In this document: positions 50,455 through 58,616 of the stretch, piece by piece
Layout of the letters: every line of letters starts with the position of its first letter
Position numbering within the stretch: position 1 is the stretch's first letter
Source: CAZSVP01 sp964637185
GTDB lineage: Bacteria > Patescibacteriota > Saccharimonadia > CAILAD01 > BJGX01
Direction: 5' to 3'
Assembly (NCBI GenBank): GCA_964637185.1
Contig: CAZWVB010000001.1
Coordinates: forward strand, 186,001 to 250,000
DNA length: 64,000 nt
Program-made: the position numbers and the translations under genes
Notes under the pieces: model-generated
What the model was told of the DNA's origin: nothing
Databases searched by the model: none
Seen by the model: only the letters and a program-made list of their open reading frames with translations

Positions 50455-50554
50455 TTTTGGCCACCTCCTTGAGGTACGTCGGTCTAACGATCTGGGCAAT
50501 TGTAACCTGGAAGTGCAGATATTTCAAGTCAAAATATGGTAGCATAAGTAGTAT

Positions 50555-51784
50555 ATGCCGACTATAACAAACCTGGACGTTCGTAAGCTCGAAGACTACA
50601 CTCGCTACATCGACGATAGCGAGCAGCTAGCGCTGTCCCAGATGGCGCATAGTTTGCAGGGCAAGAAGATAGTGGAGATCAACGCTACTGCTTACGGTGG
50701 TGGTGTGGCCGAGCTGTTGCGAGGCAAAATTGCACTGATGCAAGGCATGGGTATCGATGCCAGTTGGTATGTGCTGCCGCCCAATGATGCGTTTTTTCAT
50801 ACCACCAAGCAAATCCACAATTGTCTGCAAGGTCACTGTGAGATGCCAGATCAAGCGCAATTCAGATCGTATACTGACTATCTAGCAGAGGTGGCGCGTG
50901 ATCTACCACGCGATGCTGACTTGTATGTATTGCACGATCCCCAAACTTTGGGGCTAGCTGCCTATCTGCCTGCCGGCAGGGTAATATGGCGCTGTCATAT
51001 TGATCTAACCCAGTCAGATCCTAGCGGTCTGAAATGGCTTGAGGGCTATTATCAGCATTTTAGCAAGGTCATATTTAGTCTGGAGAATTATGCTCACGGA
51101 CTTGCCAGATCCAAGGTCGCCATAGTGCACCCCAGCATAGATCCGCTGAGTGACAAGAACAAGCCGCTGGCGGGTAATTTTGTGGCCAAACAGTTGTCTC
51201 AGTATGGCATTGATGAGAGATATCCATATATCGCTCAGATCAGCCGGTTCGATCGTTTCAAAGACCCACTTGGGGTGATTGATATCTACCGTGATCTGGT
51301 GGGGTTTATGCCGCAGTACAAGCTGCTACTGGTAGGTAATATGGCTACTGACGACCCTGAAGGCGTAGAGTACTTTGACAAGGTCAAGCGCAAGGTGGCC
51401 ATGATCGATGAGCGGATACAGTTGATTACCGAAGCCAATGACCTGTCGATCAATGCCATCCAGAGTGGAGCCAGTGCTATTCTACAAAACTCGCATCGCG
51501 AGGGATTTGGCCTGACAGTCACCGAAGCACTGTGGAAAAAACAATTTGTTTTTAGCCGGCCAGTAGGGGGGATCGCTATCCAGGTAGTAGATGGTCGTAC
51601 GGGCTTTTATCTCGAAGAAAACGCCTTTGAAAGTGCCGAGAAGATAGTGACTGTACTTCGTCGCCCGGATGATCATTTGCAGGTACGAATGCAGGCGCGC
51701 GAGTTGGTAAGGCGCAAATTTCTACTACCCACTATGGTGCATGATTATCTAGAAGTTTATCAAAAAGTACTGACAAGTACTTGA
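50555..51784 (+). CDS. GT4 glycosyltransferase, trehalose synthase (TreT)-like
   Basis: A 409-residue GT-B enzyme. INATAYGGGVAELL (about 42-55) is the TreT/sucrose-phosphate-synthase-like N-terminal loop, WRCHIDLTQ (about 145-153) follows, and SHREGFGLTVTEALWK (about 312-327) is the C-terminal nucleotide-sugar E-x7-E motif. TreT makes trehalose from an NDP-glucose and glucose. Related CPR genes may use other sugars, so the substrate is uncertain. TAGCAT (50540-50545) lies 9 nt before ATG 50555, with no ribosome site. Confidence 0.85.
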   Translation: MPTITNLDVRKLEDYTRYIDDSEQLALSQMAHSLQGKKIVEINATAYGGGVAELLRGKIALMQGMGIDASWYVLPPNDAFFHTTKQIHNCLQGHCEMPDQAQFRSYTDYLAEVARDLPRDADLYVLHDPQTLGLAAYLPAGRVIWRCHIDLTQSDPSGLKWLEGYYQHFSKVIFSLENYAHGLARSKVAIVHPSIDPLSDKNKPLAGNFVAKQLSQYGIDERYPYIAQISRFDRFKDPLGVIDIYRDLVGFMPQYKLLLVGNMATDDPEGVEYFDKVKRKVAMIDERIQLITEANDLSINAIQSGASAILQNSHREGFGLTVTEALWKKQFVFSRPVGGIAIQVVDGRTGFYLEENAFESAEKIVTVLRRPDDHLQVRMQARELVRRKFLLPTMVHDYLEVYQKVLTST

Positions 51785-51809
51785 CAAAACACAAAAAGTA
51801 TGTTATGCT
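51781..51809 (+). promoter_or_regulatory. Strong promoter without an assigned gene
   Basis: TTGACA (51781-51786), 17 bp, TATGCT (51804-51809) starts on the stop codon of the TreT-like gene. Downstream there is no convincing plus-strand gene for 880 nt; a transcript would run antisense to the gene at 51994-52188 and could reach the terminator at 52456. Confidence 0.5.
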
Positions 51810-51993
51810 CATAGAACCACTTGATTTTGAGTGAACTCTCATAGCTCGGAATATTCATTTTCGTTTCCAAAAGGATTTCGATTGACGACAACACATCAGG
51901 GCGAGTTAGGACATATGAGCCTCTGCCCAACTTTCGCGAGGTTTTCGCAATATACAGTCGCGATCGGAATCTTTCTGGAAGCGCTAGCTCCAA

Positions 51994-52188
51994 CTATCGT
52001 GTGGTCAGTTGCAATAGTTGATATACCAGCATCGCCGGCCATACTAGGGCTTTGAGCAGTCCCAATACAACCATCCAGAAGCTGTTGGCATGCTGCCAGT
52101 AGAAGACAAGCGCACCCACGAAGCCCAGACAATATATCGCCCCACCGCTCGCACCATTGGCATAATCTTTTTTATTTGGTTTGGTCAT
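51994..52188 (-). CDS. Small two-helix membrane protein
   Basis: The 64-residue protein has a polar start (MTKPNKKDYANGASGGAIY) and two short TM segments (about 19-33 and 38-58, WMVVLGLLKALVWPAMLVY). Small proteins of this type are frequent in bacteria and CPR, without known function. AAGGAG lies 8 nt before ATG 52188, which supports coding despite the short length. Confidence 0.7.
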   Translation of the reverse strand: MTKPNKKDYANGASGGAIYCLGFVGALVFYWQHANSFWMVVLGLLKALVWPAMLVYQLLQLTTR

Positions 52189-52258
52189 ATTTTGTACTCC
52201 TTATGTTTTTATTATCACTCCAAACGGCTCAACTTTCAATTTTCTTTTACAAAACTTA

Positions 52259-52287
52259 TTGACATGGCTTATGCTTATTGCTAGTAT
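52259..52287 (+). promoter_or_regulatory. Promoter of the 52294 ncRNA candidate
   Basis: TTGACA (52259-52264) and TAGTAT (52282-52287) with 17-bp spacing. Confidence 0.6.
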
Positions 52288-52293
52288 CAAGGG

Positions 52294-52456
52294 CACTATG
52301 TCAAATATAGTCACTAAATTCATATTTCGCGTGACGCCCGCAGATGTTGCAGGCGCGCTTAGCGCTACCCATGTGCCCGGACTATCTTGTTTGATAACCT
52401 AACAGTGTAATTATCAATACCAACTAGCCCGGGTGCGCCAAACACCTGGGCTTTTT
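52294..52456 (+). ncRNA. Candidate structured RNA of about 160 nt
   Basis: The stretch between a consensus promoter and an intrinsic terminator holds no ORF. GGGCAC-t-ATG near the 5' end pairs with CATGTGCCC, enclosing CGCCcGCA/TGCaGGCG. A second pairing ATAGTC/GACTAT and a small TATC/GATA hairpin follow. The terminator AGCCCGGGTG (52426-52435)/CACCTGGGCT (52443-52452) plus T5 ends it. It is not a tRNA, tmRNA or SRP RNA by visible motifs; a 6S-like role is only a guess. Confidence 0.55.
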
Positions 52457-52695
52457 GGTTACGGCAATCTGTAGCCGAGCCCAAAACACATCACGATCTT
52501 TCACAATACACTCGACTCCAATGTGACAAACTGCTTGCCAGAGTTTGATCCAAGCTGATCAGAAATGATTTTAACTGAGTAAGGTGCAGCGGGACTGCAT
52601 TGAACGAAGAAGGGTCGTTTCTGAACGCTTGGGCAGATTCTGGTTGCAGTGAGTTCGCATTGAAGTCGAGTAATACCTACAACCAAGGGAGGAAC

Positions 52696-54477
52696 ATGGG
52701 AATCAGATCCATGATCCAGATGTACCGCTTGCTCTTGAGCAAGCCACATATCCGTCACCAATACCGCCAGATTCGCCCCAGTGTGGTGCGAACCCTGGTT
52801 TTGGTACTGGTGGTGGAGGCCATCGCGGTAGCTGAGGTCTATCCTCTGCGCTACATCTTCGATGGTATGCAAGCCGGCGTTGCCGCCTCAGCCCTGCTGG
52901 GCTGGGTGATGCTGATGTTTGCTATGCGCTCGGTGCATACCTTGCTCGATGAGAACAAGGAGTATCACCAGATGTATAGCGACTGGTTCAACCTAGGCAT
53001 GTTGCTCGGCCACGGCCATGAGCATCTGCTCAAGCAAGACCAGGCCTTTCACACCGAGGTCAGTACCGGCGAGAAGGAATCCATTCTTTCCAAGAACGTT
53101 TGGAAGATGGAAAACCTCATCGATGTGGTGATCTACCAGATCACGCCGATGATCGCCATGATTGGCTTCATCTTGATTGGCCTCGTGCTAATTGACTGGC
53201 GCTACACGGCGCTGGCGATCGGCACTATCGCGGCCTACTGCGTGGTGACCCGCCACTTTGAGAAGCAGTTCACACCCAAACGCCAGGCATCGCACAAGCA
53301 GTGGAAGCGCATTGAGCGTAGTGGTAGCGAACAGACCAAGGTCTGGAAGCTGATCAAGTCCAACGGGCTCGAGACTCACATGGCTCAGCGCTACCAGCAG
53401 ATGATCGACAGCTTCGTCCATGAGGACGCTGAACGTCGACGGATTCGCGTGTGGCATTGGGTGGTCCAAAACTCGGTGCTCAATGTATCGTTGCTCGTCA
53501 TGTGGTTGTTCACCCTATACCTATACGGTGCAGGATCCATGAGCCCTGGTGTCATGGTGCTGATCAACGCCTGGATGGCCAAGCTGTACGCTCATATGTA
53601 CCGCTATGCCAACTTCCAGCGTGAGGCCCACGAAGGCATTGAGGGGCTCGGAGAGATGGTCAAGCTACTGGAGAGCCAGTCGAGTATCGATGACACTGGC
53701 GAGCTACTGCAGTTTGACACTCGGGGAGAGGCTTGCGCAATCACAATCGACAACGTGAGCTTTTACTACCCCGGTAGTGATGTGCCAGCTATTTGTGGCG
53801 TCACGGCTAAAATTGCAGCCGGTAGCACGGTAGCCATCGTGGCACCATCGGGCGGTGGCAAGTCTACGATGGTGGATCTACTTACTCGGGCATTTGATCC
53901 GGTGAATGGCACGATCTACATCGATGACATACCCCTGAGTAGCATTGATCGTCGACACTACCTTCAGTATGTGGCGAGTGTGGTCAATCAAGACTCCAGC
54001 TTGCTCGATGGCACTATCGCGGACAACATCCGCTTTGGGTGTACTTGGGCAGTCAGTGATGACGAAGTAGTGGCAGCGGCCAAACAAGCCTATGCCCACA
54101 AGTTCATCATGGAGTTTGAGCACGGGTACGACACCATGGTCGGCGAGGATGGAGTACGCCTCAGCGGTGGGCAGAAGCAGCGCATTGCGATTGCTCGAGC
54201 CCTCGTCAAGCAGTCACGCATCCTGATCATGGACGAGGCTACCAGCTCGCTCGACGAGCCAAGCCAGAACATGATCAAGCGAGCCATCGCCCACAAGTCG
54301 GCCGAGCGCAGCTGCACTATCGTGCTGATTGCGCATCGGCAGAGCACCATCGAGCACGCTGACATGGTGATTGTGCTCGACCACGGCAGGCTGGTAGATG
54401 TAGGTACTATTCCAGAGCTGATGGAACGCTGCGAGCTGTTTCGGCAGTTGCGCAACGGCGAGATCAGTATGGAGTAG
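52696..54477 (+). CDS. ABC exporter (fused TM and ATPase domains)
   Basis: A 593-residue half-transporter: six TMs in about 30-320, then a nucleotide-binding domain with Walker A APSGGGKST (about 382-390), signature LSGGQKQRIAIARALV (about 488-503), Walker B ILIMDEATSSLDE and H-loop LIAHR. This is the MsbA/MDR-like type that works as a dimer. The loop after TM3 is His-rich (LGHGHEHLLK), of unknown meaning. GGGAGG lies 3 nt before ATG 52696; a longer frame from 52600 is not supported. Its GC-rich codons contrast with the ABC genes at 16667-18551, marking it as a cassette-class gene. Confidence 0.92.
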   Translation: MGIRSMIQMYRLLLSKPHIRHQYRQIRPSVVRTLVLVLVVEAIAVAEVYPLRYIFDGMQAGVAASALLGWVMLMFAMRSVHTLLDENKEYHQMYSDWFNLGMLLGHGHEHLLKQDQAFHTEVSTGEKESILSKNVWKMENLIDVVIYQITPMIAMIGFILIGLVLIDWRYTALAIGTIAAYCVVTRHFEKQFTPKRQASHKQWKRIERSGSEQTKVWKLIKSNGLETHMAQRYQQMIDSFVHEDAERRRIRVWHWVVQNSVLNVSLLVMWLFTLYLYGAGSMSPGVMVLINAWMAKLYAHMYRYANFQREAHEGIEGLGEMVKLLESQSSIDDTGELLQFDTRGEACAITIDNVSFYYPGSDVPAICGVTAKIAAGSTVAIVAPSGGGKSTMVDLLTRAFDPVNGTIYIDDIPLSSIDRRHYLQYVASVVNQDSSLLDGTIADNIRFGCTWAVSDDEVVAAAKQAYAHKFIMEFEHGYDTMVGEDGVRLSGGQKQRIAIARALVKQSRILIMDEATSSLDEPSQNMIKRAIAHKSAERSCTIVLIAHRQSTIEHADMVIVLDHGRLVDVGTIPELMERCELFRQLRNGEISME

Positions 54478-54491
54478 GTAGCAGAAGTGAT

Positions 54492-54535
54492 GTGATACGC
54501 CCCGGGATGCAATATGCCCGGGGTGTTCACTTTTT
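54492..54535 (+). terminator. Terminator of the ABC exporter
   Basis: ACGCCCCGGG (54497-54506) and CCCGGGGTGT (54517-54526) pair, extended by GTGA/TCAC, and TTTTT follows shortly after. Confidence 0.75.
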
Positions 54536-54540
54536 ACAGA

Positions 54541-54569
54541 TTGAAAATGCTCTCAAATTTGGCTATAAT
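54541..54569 (+). promoter_or_regulatory. Promoter of tRNA-Gln
   Basis: TTGAAA (54541-54546), 17 bp, TATAAT (54564-54569); the tRNA starts 12 nt later. Confidence 0.8.
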
Positions 54570-54580
54570 AGTCGGGTTAG

Positions 54581-54655
54581 TGGGGCGTCGCCAAGTGGTA
54601 AGGCACTGGTTTTTGGTACCAGCATTCGCAGGTTCGAATCCTGCCGCCCCAGCCA
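54581..54655 (+). tRNA. trnQ: tRNA-Gln (TTG anticodon)
   Basis: Acceptor TGGGGCG/CGCCCCA, anticodon stem CTGGT/ACCAG with loop TTTTGGT (anticodon TTG), T stem GCAGG/CCTGC around TTCGAAT, discriminator G and encoded CCA. Confidence 0.96.
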
Positions 54656-54730
54656 CGACTTGCACCAAACAAGACCATATTGCATAGTATGTAATCTCAA
54701 TCTGTTTTGGTTTAAGTCTAGGAAAACATC

Positions 54731-54755
54731 AAACCGACTGCAAGGTCGGTTTTTT
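54731..54755 (+). terminator. Terminator after tRNA-Gln
   Basis: ACCGAC/GTCGGT around TGCAAG, followed by six T. Confidence 0.85.
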
Positions 54756-54796
54756 AGTACCAGACCTGAATGGTTAGCCAGTATTTATAAAAACAT

Positions 54797-55276
54797 ATGA
54801 GCAACCATAACATTACTGATTTTTTGGACCAGCTCGGCATCTCTTACCGCTGGGTTGATCACCCAGCTGTATTTACGGTCGAAGAATCGAAGCAACATGT
54901 CAAAGACAAAGTGCCGATCAAAAACTTACTCTTGCAAGAGAAAGGCAATGGCCGCAAATATTTGGTAATCATGCAAGGCGATACCCGGCTGGATATGAAA
55001 GAACTGACCGCTCGGCTTGGTACCAAGAAATTGCAGTTTGCGAGTGCTGATACCTTACGGGCTACACTTGGCGTGACGCCTGGTGCGGTATCGGTGTTTG
55101 GCTTGCTTCATGATGGCTCCAAAGATGTAGAAGTGATAATTGATGAATCGTTGCCTCAGCAAACAGAACTTGGGTTTCATCCCAATGTAAATACCGCGAC
55201 TATCTTCATGCCAGGATCGGCACTACTGGAGATTATCAAATCCACTGACCATAAATATTCATCAATGGCGTTTTAG
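54797..55276 (+). CDS. YbaK/ProX-family aminoacyl-tRNA deacylase
   Basis: A 159-residue editing protein that hydrolyses mischarged tRNA, typically Ala-tRNA-Pro. HPAVFTVEES (about 22-31), KNLLLQEKGNGRKYLVIM (about 43-60) and the very typical LGVTPGAVSVFGL (about 93-105) identify the ProX/PrdX branch. Start ATG 54797 lies 42 nt after the tRNA-Gln terminator. No prolyl-tRNA synthetase is in the window, so it acts in trans. Confidence 0.92.
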   Translation: MSNHNITDFLDQLGISYRWVDHPAVFTVEESKQHVKDKVPIKNLLLQEKGNGRKYLVIMQGDTRLDMKELTARLGTKKLQFASADTLRATLGVTPGAVSVFGLLHDGSKDVEVIIDESLPQQTELGFHPNVNTATIFMPGSALLEIIKSTDHKYSSMAF

Positions 55277-55349
55277 TTTAAATCTTTATTTTGCTTATTT
55301 GGTTGTCAACGCCGGACCATTGTGGGTAAAATTGCTATAATATCTACCA

Positions 55350-56057
55350 ATGGAGCAGCAAGAAGTAAAAGAACCTAGTCGTTGGCGTAGGCTGTTTGGC
55401 AAAGACCGGTTTGATTTCCTACTCGTACTGATCCTGATACAGCTAGTAGTACTGAGCGGATTCAACCATCCTGCAGTACTGCATCTGGCGCTTTGGCTGC
55501 CCATATTTATATTATTCGTGGCGTTTCGGAGCTCAGGCATCAACATCAGGGTCCGCAGCTTTCTATTGTTGTGGTTTGGTATCTTTGTGATCTTGGCTGG
55601 ATCAAGTCTGGCTCTCTGGTATGCTATGCCTAGTAATCCCAACGCACTGATCTATGCTCGTATCCCAGCGTTTGCTGCTGCAATTATCATTGATTTGCTC
55701 ATCATCGGCATGATAGTGCGGCGACTTATCAAGCATGATCGTATCAATCTCACCACAGTATTTGGTGCGCTTTGTATCTATCTTCAAATCGGACTGTTTT
55801 TTGCGGCTCTTTATGGACTGATAGGGTCGGCAACATTGGGGCAATTCTTCGCTGGTAGCACCGTCGATAGCCAGGTTATCTACGTGTATTACAGCTATAG
55901 CTGTCTTACTACAGTTGGTTTTGGTGATTTTGTAGCTGCAGCCAATCTAGGGCGCATGTTGTCTGTATCGGAGGCGATTATTGGTCAGTTGTATTTGGTA
56001 GGCGGGGTAGCCTTGATTGTAGGCAGTCTTGGCAAAACCAGAGTAGATAGGAAATAG
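55350..56057 (+). CDS. Potassium channel family protein
   Basis: A 235-residue membrane protein with about six TMs; the last pair flanks a pore helix and the filter TVGFGD (about 188-193), the K+ selectivity signature. There is no RCK or cyclic-nucleotide domain, only a short basic tail. The first four TMs lack the arginine ladder of voltage sensors. TATAAT (55336-55341) lies 8 nt before ATG 55350 with no ribosome site. Confidence 0.9.
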   Translation: MEQQEVKEPSRWRRLFGKDRFDFLLVLILIQLVVLSGFNHPAVLHLALWLPIFILFVAFRSSGINIRVRSFLLLWFGIFVILAGSSLALWYAMPSNPNALIYARIPAFAAAIIIDLLIIGMIVRRLIKHDRINLTTVFGALCIYLQIGLFFAALYGLIGSATLGQFFAGSTVDSQVIYVYYSYSCLTTVGFGDFVAAANLGRMLSVSEAIIGQLYLVGGVALIVGSLGKTRVDRK

Positions 56058-56153
56058 CCATGATCAAAAGGCTTGACCCTAGACTCTGATACTACCAAAA
56101 ACTTTTTTAACTTAAATTAGCGGGCCAGTGTATGTATCAATGACCTTGACTAA

Positions 56154-56579
56154 CTAGTAGGTCTCTTCCGTAATTGCTTTACCGGACTCAAAATACTTAC
56201 CGTTCAACGGTGTGATTTCAACTTCCACGAATGGATGATCAATAGTAAAGATCTCTGTGTAGGGTGCAGGTTCGTGGGTTTTTTCTGAATATTCCTTGAT
56301 AGTTTGCTGAATCTTCTCGTAGTGCCCATCAATGCTAGTGATGATTTTGGCAGTTCCATATATCTGTAGCTGTTTGTAATACGTGTCATCCGTGATATTT
56401 AGGCAAATATTTGGATTTTTGCTAATATCTTTGGCTTTATCGCTATCTGAATTTGTTAGAAAATATATCTTGTCTTTCTCTATATTGAAAAAGACACTAG
56501 CAGCAGAAGGTTTGTGATCTTCACCACAGGTGCTCAGTACCCCGACAGATTTTTTGTAAGCAAACTCATTGAGCTTCAT
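56154..56579 (-). CDS. Pyridoxamine 5'-phosphate oxidase-like flavoprotein
   Basis: The 141-residue protein has the split-barrel pattern of PNPOx-like proteins: VGVLSTCGEDHKPSAASVFF (about 12-31), IYFLTNSDSDKAKDISKNP (about 38-56) and ITPLNGKYFES (about 122-132). Members bind FMN or F420/heme and reduce diverse compounds. TACAAT (56588-56593) lies 8 nt before ATG 56579. Two non-coding bases runs separate it from convergent and divergent neighbours; the precise substrate is unknown. Confidence 0.82.
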   Translation of the reverse strand: MKLNEFAYKKSVGVLSTCGEDHKPSAASVFFNIEKDKIYFLTNSDSDKAKDISKNPNICLNITDDTYYKQLQIYGTAKIITSIDGHYEKIQQTIKEYSEKTHEPAPYTEIFTIDHPFVEVEITPLNGKYFESGKAITEETY

Positions 56580-56695
56580 ATATTTTCATTGTATGCTTAT
56601 TTATCAAACTTCACAAGTTAATGCCGAAAAACGTATTTTATTGGCCGCATACTTTGCAAGTGACTACATTAGCTTATTTTTGCTAAAATATACTT

Positions 56696-57121
56696 ATGAG
56701 TAAACAGTGGCGTTGCAGCCATACAGAGACCACCAAAGCAATGCCCTCCAATATTTGGGTACGATGGATAGATGTAGAACATTGGCCACAAGAAGATACC
56801 AATCTGAAATCAGCTCGTCTTGAGGGTGAGTTTGCGGTAGGTAGTAAGATAGTAATGGTACCAACCGTCGGGCCAAAGTCTACAGTGACCATCACCGAGG
56901 TCACTACAAACAAATCATTTAGCACCGAGGGCAGCATCCCATTTGGTAAATTGATTATCACACACTCCATCGAGCAAGTTTCTGGCAAAACCAGATTTAC
57001 ACATACTATCAAAGTAACCGGCCCGTTTAGAAAATTATTTGTACGCATGGTGGTGCAGCGGCTTGCCGACAATCTACCGCAGAAAATGCGCAATATCGCA
57101 AAGCTGGCAGAGAAGGCATGA
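56696..57121 (+). CDS. SRPBCC (START-like) ligand-binding protein
   Basis: A 141-residue protein that reads like a polyketide cyclase/START-fold domain: ASNIW-type opening (AMPSNIWVRWIDVEHWPQ, about 15-32), LEGEFAVGSKIVM and FTHTIKVTGPFRKLF (about 100-114), ending in a long amphipathic helix. The fold binds a hydrophobic ligand. TAAAAT (56684-56689) lies 6 nt before ATG 56696. It overlaps the AlkA-like gene by ATGA, so the two may be functionally linked. Confidence 0.82.
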   Translation: MSKQWRCSHTETTKAMPSNIWVRWIDVEHWPQEDTNLKSARLEGEFAVGSKIVMVPTVGPKSTVTITEVTTNKSFSTEGSIPFGKLIITHSIEQVSGKTRFTHTIKVTGPFRKLFVRMVVQRLADNLPQKMRNIAKLAEKA

Positions 57122-58017
57122 AAGTACAGACTTTCAACTCTAAGATATCTGGCCCGTTTGAGCTGCTTTATCAGAACCAATTTTTCAATGGGTGGCCTGT
57201 GCTTGATGACAGGCAGAGTATTGCCATGGCTTTTCCTGTCGAAGACTGGCGTAGTTCAGCAGCTGTGGTCGTCAAACAAGTAGCCAAAAATGAAGTTGAG
57301 ATCACAGTACATAGCCAAGAAAATGCCGAGCGGGCCAGCGATCAGGCTCTGGCTGCATTGAGCCTGGATGAGGACGCAAAAGATTGGCCAGCCGTGGGTG
57401 AGCGGGACGGTACTCTCAAAGAGTTGCAGCTCAAATATCACTATATGCGACCAACTTTGTTTCACTCGCCATATGAGGCGGCAGCACACTTCATCATTGG
57501 TCATCGTATATCGATGGTACAGGGACGTAAAATTCGCGAATCTATGGCTAAGGAGCTAGGTGAGAAATTTAGCATTGATGGTCATGATTGCTATGCTTTT
57601 CCTACTCCTCGAAAGCTGCTTGAAATAAGTGACTTTATGGGGCTCAATGCCACCAAGATTGATCGTCTGCATGCTGTGGCTGATGCAGCGCTCGACGGTT
57701 GGCTGACACGATCTGAGCTGAGAAAACTTGGCGAAGAAGAAGCACTCGCCAAGCTCGAAACGCTACCGGGCGTAGGGCCATTTTTTTCACAGGGCATCCT
57801 CAACCGCGGCGTCGGCTCCACCGACAGATTTACTCACGATGATCTTACATATCATGCAATAGGGCTAAGGTATGGTCTTGGTAAAGATCCAAGTAGGGAA
57901 GCGGTGTTAAAAGTTGCCGAGCATTGGCGGCCGTATCGCATGTGGGCGGTGGTATTACATCACGTTTGGTTGCGCGAGTCTGGTAATATGCCGACACGCA
58001 CGTTTTCTAAGAAATAA
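57118..58017 (+). CDS. AlkA-like DNA-3-methyladenine glycosylase II
   Basis: A 299-residue HhH-GPD base-excision enzyme. An N-terminal AlkA-like domain (about 1-110) precedes the helical domain with HHRIS-type helix SPYEAAAHFIIGHRIS (about 121-136) and the hairpin LETLPGVGPFFSQGILNRG (about 212-230); the catalytic Asp is in DRFTHDD (about 235-241). It removes alkylated bases. Start ATG 57118 overlaps the SRPBCC stop. Confidence 0.88.
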   Translation: MKVQTFNSKISGPFELLYQNQFFNGWPVLDDRQSIAMAFPVEDWRSSAAVVVKQVAKNEVEITVHSQENAERASDQALAALSLDEDAKDWPAVGERDGTLKELQLKYHYMRPTLFHSPYEAAAHFIIGHRISMVQGRKIRESMAKELGEKFSIDGHDCYAFPTPRKLLEISDFMGLNATKIDRLHAVADAALDGWLTRSELRKLGEEEALAKLETLPGVGPFFSQGILNRGVGSTDRFTHDDLTYHAIGLRYGLGKDPSREAVLKVAEHWRPYRMWAVVLHHVWLRESGNMPTRTFSKK

Positions 58018-58025
58018 GGGGTTAT

Positions 58026-58616
58026 ATGGCCGACTACAATGAAGAATACAAAAAGATAGATATACTACAGGACGATACAGGCGGGTGTATAAAACTATCC
58101 ACACTACAACGTCATGGTGAGTCTCGCAAAACCAAACTAAAAAACAATTTCACTGGTATGCTCGAGCCAGCCGATAGTGGGCTACTTTTGCAGTTTTGCA
58201 ATATGCTCAATGCCAAATTGCCGCAGCCCACATCAAACGAACTTGTGGTGGGGATGTATAAGAGCGGCATTGTTATGGCTGGCTATCTGGCGCTGGCCCG
58301 CAAGACTAGTTTCACCTGGTCAACTCCAGATCAGTTGGGTGATTTTGCTCAAGCCATATGCTACGAGGAAGACCACATCAAGAACAAAGTACATTATCTA
58401 TATGGGCTCAGGCCAGGTGACAAAGTAATTCTAATTGAAGACGAAATTACATCCGGCAAAGGTATGATTGGGCTTACCAAAACGCTTACTGATCGCAGTA
58501 TTGAAGTCTTAGCTATAGCTTCGGTGCTTGAGACAGTCAACTTTGATGGCCGCGCAAATATCAAATCATCAACTGGTCTTGATCTGATATCGCTGGTACA
58601 AATCAGGTTAAGCTAG
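58026..58616 (+). CDS. Type I phosphoribosyltransferase (PyrE-like)
   Basis: The 196-residue protein carries the PRPP motif VILIEDEITSGKGMIG (about 134-149), the usual hydrophobic-E-D-x-x-(S/T)-G-x(K) loop, and a GMYKSGIVMAGYLALA line like orotate phosphoribosyltransferase. The base is not certain; PyrE-like proteins of CPR may act in salvage. ATG 58026 follows AAGGGG. Its stop shares CTAG with the stop of the convergent histidine kinase gene. Confidence 0.82.
   Translation: MADYNEEYKKIDILQDDTGGCIKLSTLQRHGESRKTKLKNNFTGMLEPADSGLLLQFCNMLNAKLPQPTSNELVVGMYKSGIVMAGYLALARKTSFTWSTPDQLGDFAQAICYEEDHIKNKVHYLYGLRPGDKVILIEDEITSGKGMIGLTKTLTDRSIEVLAIASVLETVNFDGRANIKSSTGLDLISLVQIRLS

Noticed and set aside
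51831..52055. Plus-strand frame of 74 codons after the orphan promoter
   Set aside because: No ribosome site, no recognisable domain, and its end overlaps the better supported minus-strand gene at 51994-52188. Kept only as a possible antisense transcript.
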